Assembly (NCBI GenBank): GCA_007741555.1
Contig: CP036526.1
Coordinates: 1,674,001-1,738,000 of the forward strand
Direction: 5' to 3'
DNA from: Stieleria marina
Lineage (GTDB): Bacteria; Planctomycetota; Planctomycetia; Pirellulales; Pirellulaceae
DNA length: 64,000 nucleotides
A program made the translations under genes and the position numbers. Within the stretch, counting starts at the first letter, position 1, and every line of letters begins with the position of its first letter. A model generated the notes under the pieces. That model was not told the origin of the DNA. It did no database searches and worked only from the letters and a program-made list of their open reading frames with translations. Positions 50,245 to 59,297 of this stretch are shown here, in pieces.

Positions 50245-50808
50245 ATGCCACACGTTCGGTCGCCACTCAGGCTTCATGCAGAACGCAGCGCCGTCTTGGT
50301 GATCGATCTGCAGCAAAAGCTGGTGCCAGTGATTCCAGGAGGCGATCAACTTGTTGCGATCGCGGAGCGACTTCGGCAGGCTTCGCAGTTGCTGGGCGTT
50401 CCTAATGCCGCGACAGTGCAATATCCCAAGGGGTTGGGCGGGCTCGTTTCACCGCTTGCGGAACGGTTTCCGAATGCGGAAGAGAAATTGGATTTCAGTT
50501 CAGCGGTATGTCGCGGTGCCCTCGCCCAGTGGGCAACCGAAGGCCGCGACCAGATTGTCTTAGTCGGAATCGAAACACACGTTTGCGTTCAGCAGACCGC
50601 CTTGGATCTATTGGCCGAAGGCTTGCGTCCCGTCATTCCGGTCGACGCTGTTGGGGCGCGCCGAGAATTGGATCACGACATTGCGCTGCAGCGAATGCGG
50701 GACTGCGGTGTAATTTTGACGACGACCGAATCAATTTTGTTTGAATGGTTGTCGACCGCAGACCGTCCGGAGTTCAAAGCGGTTAGCCAACTGGTGAAGT
50801 CGTCATAG
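50245..50808 (+). CDS. Isochorismatase-family cysteine hydrolase
   Basis: The 187-residue protein has the fold of isochorismatase-like amidohydrolases. The triad is visible: Asp in VLVIDLQQK, Lys in EEKLDFSSAV and the nucleophilic Cys in GIETHVCVQQTALDL. An AGGATAAG site precedes ATG 50245. The substrate (isochorismate, nicotinamide or another amide) cannot be told. It ends 10 bp from the convergent sulfotransferase gene. Confidence 0.9.
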   Translation: MPHVRSPLRLHAERSAVLVIDLQQKLVPVIPGGDQLVAIAERLRQASQLLGVPNAATVQYPKGLGGLVSPLAERFPNAEEKLDFSSAVCRGALAQWATEGRDQIVLVGIETHVCVQQTALDLLAEGLRPVIPVDAVGARRELDHDIALQRMRDCGVILTTTESILFEWLSTADRPEFKAVSQLVKSS

Positions 50809-50817
50809 GGCGCCCGA

Positions 50818-52779
50818 CTATTGATCGAATTCGTCGCGAATCGCTTGGACTTTCTCCGCGATTGGCTGCAGTTGCTGTTCGTAGCGACGCCATTTTTCGA
50901 CGGATGAACGGTACATTGGCTGACGCACTTGCCACTTGCTGGGTGTATGGACGGCTCGGTCGTTTTTATGGAAATCCAAGCATTCAGGGGCCCACTCCAG
51001 TCCGCAGTGCTGGATCAAGTCGCGTGAATGGCGCGTGGGATCAGCTGTCAATGATTCGTACTGCACGGTGTGGATCTTGGTCGGCAAGACACTTTGCCAG
51101 TGGTGCATTAACCGGCGATAGTTGTGGTAGTAGTCGACGAGTTGCTCGAGATCACAAAACGGCGCATTCAGGTTTTGGCAATAGCTAGAGACAAAGATGT
51201 CCATTGGGTTGCGACTGCAGTGAATGATTTTTGCGTTTGGAAAAAGTGTCGCGATCAGGCCCAAGTGCATGAAATTGGTGGGCATCTTGTCAGTGATATG
51301 CTGCAGGCCATGGCGATAAGGCTGGATCTGCTGCAGATAAAACTCAGCTGCTTTTCGGAAGCACTCAGACGTCATTTCTCGCAACGTGTCAACGCTCCTG
51401 GACTGCATCATGTCATGGTAAACATGATCCATCAAATGAAGTTCGCCGGCACCTGAAACGCTTGGATGGCTGCTAAGAATTTGCTCGGTCAGCGTGGTGC
51501 CTGAACGCGGCATGCCGACGATGAAAATCGGTGTGTCGCTGGAGTTCCCGACGCTTGAAAAGGCATGGAAGGACGCTGGCGTGAAGGCGTTAATCTTGTT
51601 GGACGTTCGGCTGCTAGCAGTCTCCGCCTTGACACTGGGGCTTGCCGATTTGGAAGTCGCGAGAGCTGACTTAAGACGGTTGGCTTGGTCATAGTGGTGC
51701 CATGCTTCGTCGTAGGATCCGGTGTCTTCAAGTACTTTCGCCAAAGCGAAGTTCAGTAGCACGCGGGCGGACCGTTTCACGTCGGGCTGATCAAGCAGTG
51801 CCCGTAGTGAGGCGATGTAGGTGCGTGATTCGGTTCCTTCGCTGAATTTTTGGGCGCGTGAATATCTGAAATGAGTAAGTGCTCGCTGGGGATCGATTTG
51901 CAGGGCAGCTCGAAAGAGCGAAATCGCGGTTGATAGATCGCCGCAGTCGACATTGGAGATTGCCAGCATCGTTAGCGCAGAGGCGGACTGAGGTTCGCGC
52001 TGGAGAGCCTGCGTGAACGACTCTTTTGCTGCGTGGAATTGGTTCAGCTTTTGTTGGAGCACTCCCTGCGCTATCAGCGACCGTGTGTGCGGAGCACGCG
52101 CGTTGGCCGTGCAATAGCAGTCAAGTGCTTCATGGGACAGTCGAACACTTTGGATGTGTTTGCGTTTGCGTTTCAGTATCGCGGCGCGTCGTAGCAGTAG
52201 TCTCGCCAATGCGATGTTCAGTTTGGCCGAACGCGAGTCTCGCAGGAGGCAGACACGTAGCGTGTGGATAGCACTGCGGAGATCGTTCTTCTTAGCGTAA
52301 ATTTGCGACAGGGCAATTGCGGAATCGAAGGACGATTCGTCCAGCACGATCGCGCGTTCGTAATATTCAATTGCCCAAGATTCCTGGCCGCTCTGTTCGG
52401 AGAGTTTCCCCAGCAAGGTCCAGCAATCAGGACGATGTGGGTCCAGTTTGACGCAGCGTGAAAGGTGTTCGTGTGCTTGCTGGAACTGCTTGGTTAATAC
52501 GCACGCAAAACCCGCGATCTGGCTACTGTCCGAGTTCTGTATCCAGTCGTTGGATGACTGTTCCAAACGCTGAAGCGATTTCTCCGGACGATTGCGGATC
52601 AAATCGTTTGCTGCAACGACGTTGACTGCGATCGCATCAAAACGCTTGCCGCCCAGACGTTGCTTTGACTGCTGGACAATTGACTGATGTGATTGGCTGG
52701 ACGAACTTCGTGACTGGTCGCATAGTTTTGCAAACAGTCTTTCCAGTTTTCGCGGTTCCATTCGAAGTGATGTTTGCAT
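50818..52779 (-). CDS. TPR-sulfotransferase fusion protein
   Basis: The first 400 residues of this 653-residue protein are TPR repeats (PDCWTLLGKLSEQSGQ, WAIEYYERAIVLDESS, NQFHAAKESFTQALQREP). A sulfotransferase domain follows, with the PAPS phosphate loop VGMPRSGTTLTEQIL and the 3'-phosphate motif IIHCSRNPMDIFVSSY. This fits the family that sulfates proteins or polysaccharides. There is no signal peptide, so it acts in the cytoplasm or through a membrane partner. Surface sulfated polymers are common in marine planctomycetes, and the domain's substrate might be such a glycan (inference). It is separated by 190 bp from the matrixin-like gene on the same strand. Confidence 0.9.
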   Translation of the reverse strand: MQTSLRMEPRKLERLFAKLCDQSRSSSSQSHQSIVQQSKQRLGGKRFDAIAVNVVAANDLIRNRPEKSLQRLEQSSNDWIQNSDSSQIAGFACVLTKQFQQAHEHLSRCVKLDPHRPDCWTLLGKLSEQSGQESWAIEYYERAIVLDESSFDSAIALSQIYAKKNDLRSAIHTLRVCLLRDSRSAKLNIALARLLLRRAAILKRKRKHIQSVRLSHEALDCYCTANARAPHTRSLIAQGVLQQKLNQFHAAKESFTQALQREPQSASALTMLAISNVDCGDLSTAISLFRAALQIDPQRALTHFRYSRAQKFSEGTESRTYIASLRALLDQPDVKRSARVLLNFALAKVLEDTGSYDEAWHHYDQANRLKSALATSKSASPSVKAETASSRTSNKINAFTPASFHAFSSVGNSSDTPIFIVGMPRSGTTLTEQILSSHPSVSGAGELHLMDHVYHDMMQSRSVDTLREMTSECFRKAAEFYLQQIQPYRHGLQHITDKMPTNFMHLGLIATLFPNAKIIHCSRNPMDIFVSSYCQNLNAPFCDLEQLVDYYHNYRRLMHHWQSVLPTKIHTVQYESLTADPTRHSRDLIQHCGLEWAPECLDFHKNDRAVHTPSKWQVRQPMYRSSVEKWRRYEQQLQPIAEKVQAIRDEFDQ

Positions 52780-52894
52780 GGTTCGGTCTCCGTCGGCGCA
52801 TACCGGTAGCGTCGGTACCAGTTTGGTTGAAAAAAATTGGTAGTCGCGTCAGCCAAATTGGAAAGCTAAGTCCGCGACAAGATTCTGCCCTACG

Positions 52895-52927
52895 TTGATT
52901 TGCAACCGATCATCGGCTGCAAATCAA
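52895..52927. other. 33-nt near-perfect palindrome
   Basis: TTGATTTGCAaCCGAT and its mirror ATCGGcTGCAAATCAA surround a single C, with one mismatched pair. It lies 45 bp downstream of the matrixin-like stop. There is no T-run on either strand. With only a 1-nt centre it is better as a protein-binding dyad or cruciform than a normal terminator. Confidence 0.75.
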
Positions 52928-52971
52928 TTTGGGGACGACGAAGGGGGCGTCTTTACAACACCCCAAGAATG

Positions 52972-54975
52972 CTAATATTCGTAATAGTAGTTGTAGTAGT
53001 AGCTGTAACCTGATTGGTCTTCGTAGGTGTAACCATCGTCGCTTCCGTCTTCGTCTTCGTAGCTGTATCCGTCTTGGTTATCGTCTGGCTCGTCATCGTC
53101 GTCGTCTTGGTCATCCGACAGTCCGTCACAGGACAGCGAATAGGAAAGCGTGGGAGACGTGTTGGGATCATCCGAGAGAGCGGTGAATCTCAGGATGTAG
53201 TCACCCTGCTGCAACAGCGCAAAGGCACTTCGGCTCGCACCGGTATCAGTCCGCAGAGTCATTCGGATTTCTTGCGTGTGGGCATCGTAGATAATCAGCC
53301 GAACACTATCGCCCGAAGGAACTCCTCCGGCTGCGAGATCGAATCGGAACAACTTGGTTTTGCCCGCGGTCCAACGCACGAACTTGTCAACTGATCCATC
53401 CAGTTGACCGTCCATCATGTGGTTCATTTGGGCCGAGGGAGTTTCAAACTCGGCCGTGACCAGGTAGTTGCCAACACTGACTGCCGAATTGGGATCGACA
53501 CTAACGCGAATGACATATTCGGCGTTGGGCTGGGGATGTTGAACTTCCATCGTCCACGTTCCATCGGAATGCAGACGCCCGATGGCTCCGGCATGGTTGC
53601 CCTCCGCCGAAAGCAAGTTCACTTTCAGACCGGGATGCTCTGCACCGACGCCGACGACATTGACCCGCAGCATTCCATCAGGCTGTGCCGGTGCAGTCAC
53701 TTTCCAGTGATCAACGTCGGCCAAGTCGCTCGATGACGAGGTCGTTTCGTATCGGTTCGCAATACCCGAAACACTCGCGTCCATCTCCACTGCGTTGAGG
53801 ATCGTGTCAGTGGGATTGTTTTCGGTGTCGGCCAAACCAAAGTTCGAGAAAATCGCATCCGCCCCCGCATCATACGATTGCGGGGCGAAGTCCAATTGTT
53901 GGGTTACAGAATCGCGATAGTCGACTTCGATGCTGTAGTCACCTACTGAATAGATGTCATCCGAATCTGCGGCCGCGATTCGCAAATACAACTTGCTGTA
54001 ATTGCCAAGGTTTTCGATTTCGATGCTATGGTCATTGTCATATACGGAAGCCGACGCGGACTGGGCCAACACGTTTCCGTTTTCGTCGACCACTTCCATA
54101 CGTGAGTTCAGCAAACTGATGCCCGCGGCTCGCAGGCGAACCGAAACACTCTCTCGGCCTGCGATGGGAGTAATTTCGTAGTGGTCGACATCCGTATTAC
54201 TGGCAAGGCTACCGCGAACTCGGATCACGTTAGCTGACGATTCAAAACCGACTGGAGTCGGGATTGTTGTGGCCATCGTCAATTGATCATTGCTGATTGA
54301 TTCGTATGGATCGCTACGCTGTCCATACAACGACTGAATCGCGTCGATGTCGGGTTGCGTAAGAATTCCCTTAGGCGCCGTGTACTGCCGGAACATGATC
54401 GACAGGGTGTCGAGATTGTCGTCGATTCCGAGAGTGTTGCCTGCTTCATGCAGCACGAGGCTGAAAAGGTCTCGGTCACCTTCGTTGATTGAATCTGGGT
54501 CAGGCCCTGTGTCATCGGCCCAGTCGTGATAAGTAAAGGTTTCGTTTGAATTGAGAACCAAGTCACCGGAATAGGTTCCAGCGACGGCTTGAAACGGCAG
54601 CGAGTTTGCCAGCAGGCCTTGCTGGGGAATCGCTCCAATTCGGAATTCTCCAAATCGAGGGTCGTCGGTCATCAACCCGGGGGCACCGAATCGGACGTCA
54701 AAGTCGTTTCGAAGCCCAATGTTGATGTCAGCGTGAATCGCCCATGTTTGGTAAGCACGCAGCGCCAGTTCTTGCCATTCGTGTCGGTCGGCAACTTGAT
54801 CCAGCGTTTGATGCAAGTCGTTTTCATACTGGCCGACCGCAACTCCGTCGGCTGGGAAGCTGATCGAAAGGTCTCTTGCTTCTGGCCAGGGCGTGCCAAA
54901 CGCGGCAAGTAAACGACGGGATTCAAGGGATTCGACCGAAATCGATTTGGTTTTTGAGCGGTTCTTGGCGGACAT
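52972..54975 (-). CDS. Secreted matrixin-like protein with altered zinc site and PPC repeats
   Basis: The protein is 667 residues from ATG 54975, which places the LEPR-XLL-like export motif VESLESRRLLAA near the start. A matrixin-type domain follows, with the zinc helix LHEAGNTLGIDD and the Met-turn SIMF. The usual HExxHxxGxxH has His176 and Glu177 kept but Asn180 for the second His and Asp186 for the third. Asp at the third position occurs in relatives; Asn at the second would weaken zinc binding. About three PPC-type beta domains (for example VDHYEITPIAGRESVSVRL, VDHWKVTAPAQPDGMLRV) follow, then an acidic Tyr-rich tail of about 45 residues. It is downstream of the kinase with a gap of only 66 bp. 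Confidence 0.85.
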   Translation of the reverse strand: MSAKNRSKTKSISVESLESRRLLAAFGTPWPEARDLSISFPADGVAVGQYENDLHQTLDQVADRHEWQELALRAYQTWAIHADINIGLRNDFDVRFGAPGLMTDDPRFGEFRIGAIPQQGLLANSLPFQAVAGTYSGDLVLNSNETFTYHDWADDTGPDPDSINEGDRDLFSLVLHEAGNTLGIDDNLDTLSIMFRQYTAPKGILTQPDIDAIQSLYGQRSDPYESISNDQLTMATTIPTPVGFESSANVIRVRGSLASNTDVDHYEITPIAGRESVSVRLRAAGISLLNSRMEVVDENGNVLAQSASASVYDNDHSIEIENLGNYSKLYLRIAAADSDDIYSVGDYSIEVDYRDSVTQQLDFAPQSYDAGADAIFSNFGLADTENNPTDTILNAVEMDASVSGIANRYETTSSSSDLADVDHWKVTAPAQPDGMLRVNVVGVGAEHPGLKVNLLSAEGNHAGAIGRLHSDGTWTMEVQHPQPNAEYVIRVSVDPNSAVSVGNYLVTAEFETPSAQMNHMMDGQLDGSVDKFVRWTAGKTKLFRFDLAAGGVPSGDSVRLIIYDAHTQEIRMTLRTDTGASRSAFALLQQGDYILRFTALSDDPNTSPTLSYSLSCDGLSDDQDDDDDEPDDNQDGYSYEDEDGSDDGYTYEDQSGYSYYYNYYYEY

Positions 54976-55041
54976 AGGGTAATTTCTAAAACTGAGGCAA
55001 TAGAGAGCGTGGCGGGAGGGAATTGCAGTCGACGATTCCAA

Positions 55042-58000
55042 TTACAGTTGGCTGCGCGTCGGGTTAGGCGTCCGGCTGCGTCGGGAAATTGAGTAGGCCG
55101 TTCGAACGTGCTTGTAGCCTTCCAACGACCGCAAATTGTTGAGGTCTTCGTCGTCGTCGAAACGCTTGACTTCGTACCCCGCGTGAACCGCTTTTGCTAG
55201 AAACATGAGTCCGCGTTGGTGGTTCACTTTGCCGGGCATCAGTGCATAGGTGCATGCTGCCTGGTAATACGTCCTTGGATCATTGGGTTCCTGGATTGCT
55301 AGTTCCAGCGAACCAATCGCTTCATCGAATCGCGCCAACCGAGCGTATTGAATCGCGCGATCGATCAAGGCTCGCTCGTTCGTCGGTTCAATCTTGAGGG
55401 ACTGGTCGAATGCTTCAATGGACTCCGGATATTGCTTTAAATTGACGGAATAGACTTTGGCGATGTTGCGAAGGATCATCGGATTGTCAGGGTCAAGCTG
55501 CAGAGCACGTTGCAGGTCTGCCAACGAACAGAGAGGTTCTTGTTCGTCGATGGCCAGTGCGCGGGAAACCAACGCGTCAACGGAAAGCTCACTGCTCTGT
55601 TTCGCTGCTTCAAGATCTTTCGCGGCGAGTTCGCTGTGCCCCATGGCTTCATGTGCCTTCGCTCTCTTGACCAAGGAAAAAACATTTCCGGGTGACCGAC
55701 GTTGCACTTCTGAATAATCTTTGATCGCTTCCTTGTATTTTTTCCAATTCAGATAGTTCGTGGCCCGCGCGTTCCAGGCGCGGACATTGTTGGGATCCAG
55801 TTCAATGGCTTTGTCAAAATCCAGGAGCGCGAACTGACGTTTACCTAGTCGTTGATGACAGCGGCCACGAAGGACATGCAGATCGGAAGAGTCCGGGGCA
55901 TGCAGAATCGACCTCGTGAGCGAGAGTTTCGCATTTTCATACTGCTCGTCGGCGTATTGCGAGCGCGCCTTCAGCGTCCAAAGCGAGACGGACGGAACGA
56001 TCTTTGAATCGTTCAGTGTGTTGAAAAACTGCATCGCTTGACGGTGTTTGTGTTGAGTCATCAGCCGGACCGCTTCCAAGTAGCGTTCCGAATCAGTGAC
56101 TGCCGCAGTTTGCTCGGCCTTCTGGAGATACTCTCCCATGCTGGAGTCTCTGCCCAGTGATGCACGCCTGGCTTTCAAGAAAAACAGGGAGCGAGAGTCG
56201 CCTGGCAGTGGCAAGTATTCTGCAGCTGCAATCAACTGGTCAAGTCGTTGGAAATCTGAATCGGCAAGTCGCGTGTCGGTTGATTTCACCCACAGTCGTC
56301 TCGCTTCCAGTCGGCCGATTTGTAAAGCATGACGCTGGACACTCTCTAGCATTTCAGTGCGCTGCGGCGGTGATGCCTGACTTGAAATCAGTTTTGTGTA
56401 GCCGTCGGGATCGAAAAGCCCGTTAGATCGCAGTACTTCGATACCATCTTCGATATTACGAAGGCTCTCGCGGGCAGGGTCAGCGTTGATTCGCATCAGC
56501 GTGGCAGCCGACTGGGCCAAGAAATCACGAGAGCGTTCTGCCACCATCATCTGCTGTGATGTTTGACGCCACTGCAAAGCTACGTAGGCAGGCGGTATCG
56601 AAATCGCCAACAATAAAGCTGCGACTGTTCCGGCCGAAGTGAGTTGGGGATTACGTCGAAGCCATTTTTTGACCCTCGAACCGATCGGTTCTTCGGCGAT
56701 CGCCAGCGAACGGCTAGCGTTTTCGTTTTCCAGATCGATACGCAGATCTTCGGCCGACGTGTAACGTTGTTGTCCCGAAAATTCCAAGCATCGGTTGATC
56801 ACGCATTTCAAAGACGCCGAAACTTCATCGCTGGCTTGCCACGCAGGCGGCTGTTTTCTTTCTTCGATGGCACGTTGTAGATCGGTCGGCGCCATCGACG
56901 GAGGCGTCGTGTGCGGTAACCGTCCTGTGACAAACTGAAACATCATCACGCCCAACGCGTAGATGTCCGACTCTTTCACCGCTTCGGATTCTTGCAGCAA
57001 GAACGATCGGTAGGACTCGGGAGCCATGTAGGGCAACGTTCCGCCGACGACACGACTGAGGTTGTGGTTGAGTGATTGAGCCAAGTTGAAGTCCAACAAA
57101 GCTGGTTCGCCGTCATTGCGTATCAGCACGTTGCTGGGTTTAAGGTCGCCGTGCAAAATTCCTCTCGCGTGGGAATGAGCCAGGGCCGAAGCGAGCCGGA
57201 CAAAGATCCACGTCGTCAGTGCGTTGCGATCCAGGTGTCGGAGGCTTTCCAAAGGCTTCAAAGCCGCTTGTTCGTCGGCCGCGGGGGCAAGCGAAAGCGA
57301 CTGCGGAAACGAATCCTGTTGAAAGTCCGACATCGTCTTGTCGATGCGAGCTTCCACTGTGTCGATCAGGCTTTGACCCGCCGAGGATTCATCGTCTGCT
57401 TGGCCGCCCAGGACGTCATTGAGTGTCACGCTGCCCGCGTAAGGCATGCAAATGACCGTTCGCGAGTGGATTCGATGAACGCTATACAGAGGCACAATGT
57501 TGGTGTGCTGTAGCATCGCCATGCTCCGCGATTCGCGAAGATCATCGTCAACGACTTTCAACACCACGTAGCGATCCGCCAATTCAAGCTGCGTCGCTAG
57601 ATACACTTTGCTAAATGCACCTGTGGCGATTTCGTGCACGATCTGGAATCCCGACGATTCAATTGCCTCGCGAAATTCTGAATCGAAATTTCCGTTCGCA
57701 TCGGTCGGCGTTCCGCCCGAAAATGGTCGGATGGAACCTGTTCCTGGTAGCGGACGTGGTGAATTGTTCACCAGTCGTTGAAACCACTGTTCGTCTTTGA
57801 CACCCGGCAGATCACGCCAACGCGAAACAAAGATGTCATGGCCATGGGCGGACCTCGCGCGAAAGTCTTCAAAGGCGATGTCAGCGACATTGGCGGGACG
57901 ATCCAGCAGATCATTCCACTGTTCAAAGTACTCGTTCAGTTTGAGAGACAGGCCATGTTTGTACCGGAGTTCGATGTCAATCCGAATCAGTTCGGTGAGG

Positions 58001-58161
58001 GCATCGTGGTCGCCTTTGAGTCCATGCTCGGTCAGCAACGGACTGATCGTTGATCGTGAATCAGGCGTCCAGTTTTCCTCGAACTGGTCGATGGCTTCGT
58101 CCAAGCTGTCATTCATAGTGCGATTGATCATCGTGATACCCAAAGCCTTGTCGTGACGCAT
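55042..58161 (-). CDS. Membrane Ser/Thr protein kinase with TPR repeats
   Basis: The 1039-residue protein has an N-terminal region, a kinase domain (about 172-470), one membrane helix (about 505-527) and C-terminal TPR repeats outside (for example KRQFALLDFDKAIELDPNN). The Gly loop is IATGAFSKVYLA and the ATP Lys is Lys202 in YVVLKVVD. The catalytic loop is HGDLKPSNVLI (non-RD: Gly before Asp339) and the DFG motif is DFN (357-359). The Asp residues for chemistry are kept, so activity is likely with altered regulation. The neighbouring ECF sigma factor, 129 bp upstream on the same strand, suggests a kinase-controlled sigma, a known planctomycete arrangement. Confidence 0.93.
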   Translation of the reverse strand: MRHDKALGITMINRTMNDSLDEAIDQFEENWTPDSRSTISPLLTEHGLKGDHDALTELIRIDIELRYKHGLSLKLNEYFEQWNDLLDRPANVADIAFEDFRARSAHGHDIFVSRWRDLPGVKDEQWFQRLVNNSPRPLPGTGSIRPFSGGTPTDANGNFDSEFREAIESSGFQIVHEIATGAFSKVYLATQLELADRYVVLKVVDDDLRESRSMAMLQHTNIVPLYSVHRIHSRTVICMPYAGSVTLNDVLGGQADDESSAGQSLIDTVEARIDKTMSDFQQDSFPQSLSLAPAADEQAALKPLESLRHLDRNALTTWIFVRLASALAHSHARGILHGDLKPSNVLIRNDGEPALLDFNLAQSLNHNLSRVVGGTLPYMAPESYRSFLLQESEAVKESDIYALGVMMFQFVTGRLPHTTPPSMAPTDLQRAIEERKQPPAWQASDEVSASLKCVINRCLEFSGQQRYTSAEDLRIDLENENASRSLAIAEEPIGSRVKKWLRRNPQLTSAGTVAALLLAISIPPAYVALQWRQTSQQMMVAERSRDFLAQSAATLMRINADPARESLRNIEDGIEVLRSNGLFDPDGYTKLISSQASPPQRTEMLESVQRHALQIGRLEARRLWVKSTDTRLADSDFQRLDQLIAAAEYLPLPGDSRSLFFLKARRASLGRDSSMGEYLQKAEQTAAVTDSERYLEAVRLMTQHKHRQAMQFFNTLNDSKIVPSVSLWTLKARSQYADEQYENAKLSLTRSILHAPDSSDLHVLRGRCHQRLGKRQFALLDFDKAIELDPNNVRAWNARATNYLNWKKYKEAIKDYSEVQRRSPGNVFSLVKRAKAHEAMGHSELAAKDLEAAKQSSELSVDALVSRALAIDEQEPLCSLADLQRALQLDPDNPMILRNIAKVYSVNLKQYPESIEAFDQSLKIEPTNERALIDRAIQYARLARFDEAIGSLELAIQEPNDPRTYYQAACTYALMPGKVNHQRGLMFLAKAVHAGYEVKRFDDDEDLNNLRSLEGYKHVRTAYSISRRSRTPNPTRSQL

Positions 58162-58170
58162 TGTTAGAAG

Positions 58171-58195
58171 AGCACGTTGGCGAACGAAACGTGCT
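58171..58195 (-). promoter_or_regulatory. 8-bp inverted repeat just upstream of the kinase start
   Basis: AGCACGTT-N9-AACGTGCT ends about 10 nt from the kinase ATG at 58161. The dyad could be a repressor operator or an mRNA hairpin that hides the ribosome site. No factor can be named. Confidence 0.5.
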
Positions 58196-58213
58196 ATTTA
58201 ATTAGGTAGAGGC

Positions 58214-58245
58214 AAATAGGTGGCGTTTGACCGCCACCTATTTTT
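58214..58245. terminator. Perfect 12-bp stem between sigma factor and kinase genes
   Basis: AAATAGGTGGCG / CGCCACCTATTT with a 6-nt loop. The plus strand continues TT and then G; on the minus strand the stem runs out into TTTG, so it can work in both directions but with a weak tail. It lies 46 bp after the sigma gene stop and would partly separate sigma and kinase transcription. Confidence 0.65.
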
Positions 58246-58290
58246 GATAATTCGCAAGAGTTTTTAAAATGCAGATTGCATCGGCCAAAC

Positions 58291-58959
58291 TCATTCGTTC
58301 AGCAGGATTCCTGCGAGACGTCGGCGACTATTTTGCAAGCTGCGTTCGACCGATCGACAGCTTCGATTAACCAACTCGCTGATTTCATCAACAGCGTGCC
58401 CTTGGATTCGCAAACTGAGGACTTCCCGATCAAGAGGTCTTAATAGCTCGAGAGTTTCTCGGACACAGATCTCGAAGAATTCGATCGATGATTGATCGCT
58501 TGGCACCGCGTCAATGCAATCCATCTGTTCGAGGGGGACATTGCGTTCAGTGTCGCGTCGTTGGGCTTGGTGATGGACTGCTTTGCTGCGCAATTTGTTC
58601 ATTGCGATCACAGCCATCAGGTTCCACAGCGTCGCCCCGGGAGGAGCTTCGTAGTTGCCTGATTGCATCCCGCGAAACACACTTTTGAAAACCGATTGCA
58701 CAATGTCTTCCGGTTCGGTTGACGCGGCCAACTTTTCGCCCAGATTTGATCGGACCAGCCCAAAGATGCGCCGTGCATATCGTTCGTACAGAATCGTCGC
58801 GGCTTCTTCGTCGCCATCACGAACCTGCACGACCAACGATCGGTCGGATGGGCTCAGCACACTGTCATGGCTCTCGTCAGTTGTCACGAATGTTTCAGAA
58901 AACGAGGGGCGAAGTCGACCGAAGACAGTGCGGACTACTTTATCAAGTTCGCGAATCAT
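58291..58959 (-). CDS. ECF RNA polymerase sigma factor
   Basis: The protein is 222 residues from ATG 58959; a longer frame to 59205 adds an 82-residue leader unlike the family. The sigma region 2 pattern is LVVQVRDGDEEAATILYERYARRIF, with the -10 recognition part ATLWNLMAVIAMNKLRSK. Region 4 is LRPLDREVLSLRIQGHAVDEISELVNRSCRSVERSL, a helix-turn-helix for the -35 box. The next gene downstream is a Ser/Thr kinase; in planctomycetes ECF factors of this kind are often paired with such kinases rather than with an anti-sigma factor. No anti-sigma gene is adjacent. Confidence 0.92.
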   Translation of the reverse strand: MIRELDKVVRTVFGRLRPSFSETFVTTDESHDSVLSPSDRSLVVQVRDGDEEAATILYERYARRIFGLVRSNLGEKLAASTEPEDIVQSVFKSVFRGMQSGNYEAPPGATLWNLMAVIAMNKLRSKAVHHQAQRRDTERNVPLEQMDCIDAVPSDQSSIEFFEICVRETLELLRPLDREVLSLRIQGHAVDEISELVNRSCRSVERSLQNSRRRLAGILLNE

Positions 58960-59297
58960 CGTCGCCCGCCGCTGTGAGAACGGCTGGGGCTGCACCGGAT
59001 TAGTGTGAGCCGCAGCTCGCCGCAAACTCGCGTGACGCTGAAAGAATGTCCACCAGAGCATTGAAGCGGCTGCGGTCGCGTTTCCTCGCAGGTCGAGAAA
59101 TGCCCCAAACGTCGACCGCAGCCGCCAATGGCAATCACTGGGAGTTAAAAAAATCTGCCGCTGACCCAGCAGATCTGCCCCAATTGGTAGAGGAGAATTC
59201 GACAAACATGTCCGCCAACTAAGTACAGGTTTTCTGTATTTAATTTTCGGTGAGTCGAAAGCAGCGTTATTTGCCGTGTATCAGGCGACTCGGATCC
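58960..59297. other. Intergenic region between DUF1570 and ECF sigma genes
   Basis: About 340 bp. Only an upstream extension of the sigma frame is open across it and it does not look coding. The sigma promoter should lie here; I could not identify it. Confidence 0.45.
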
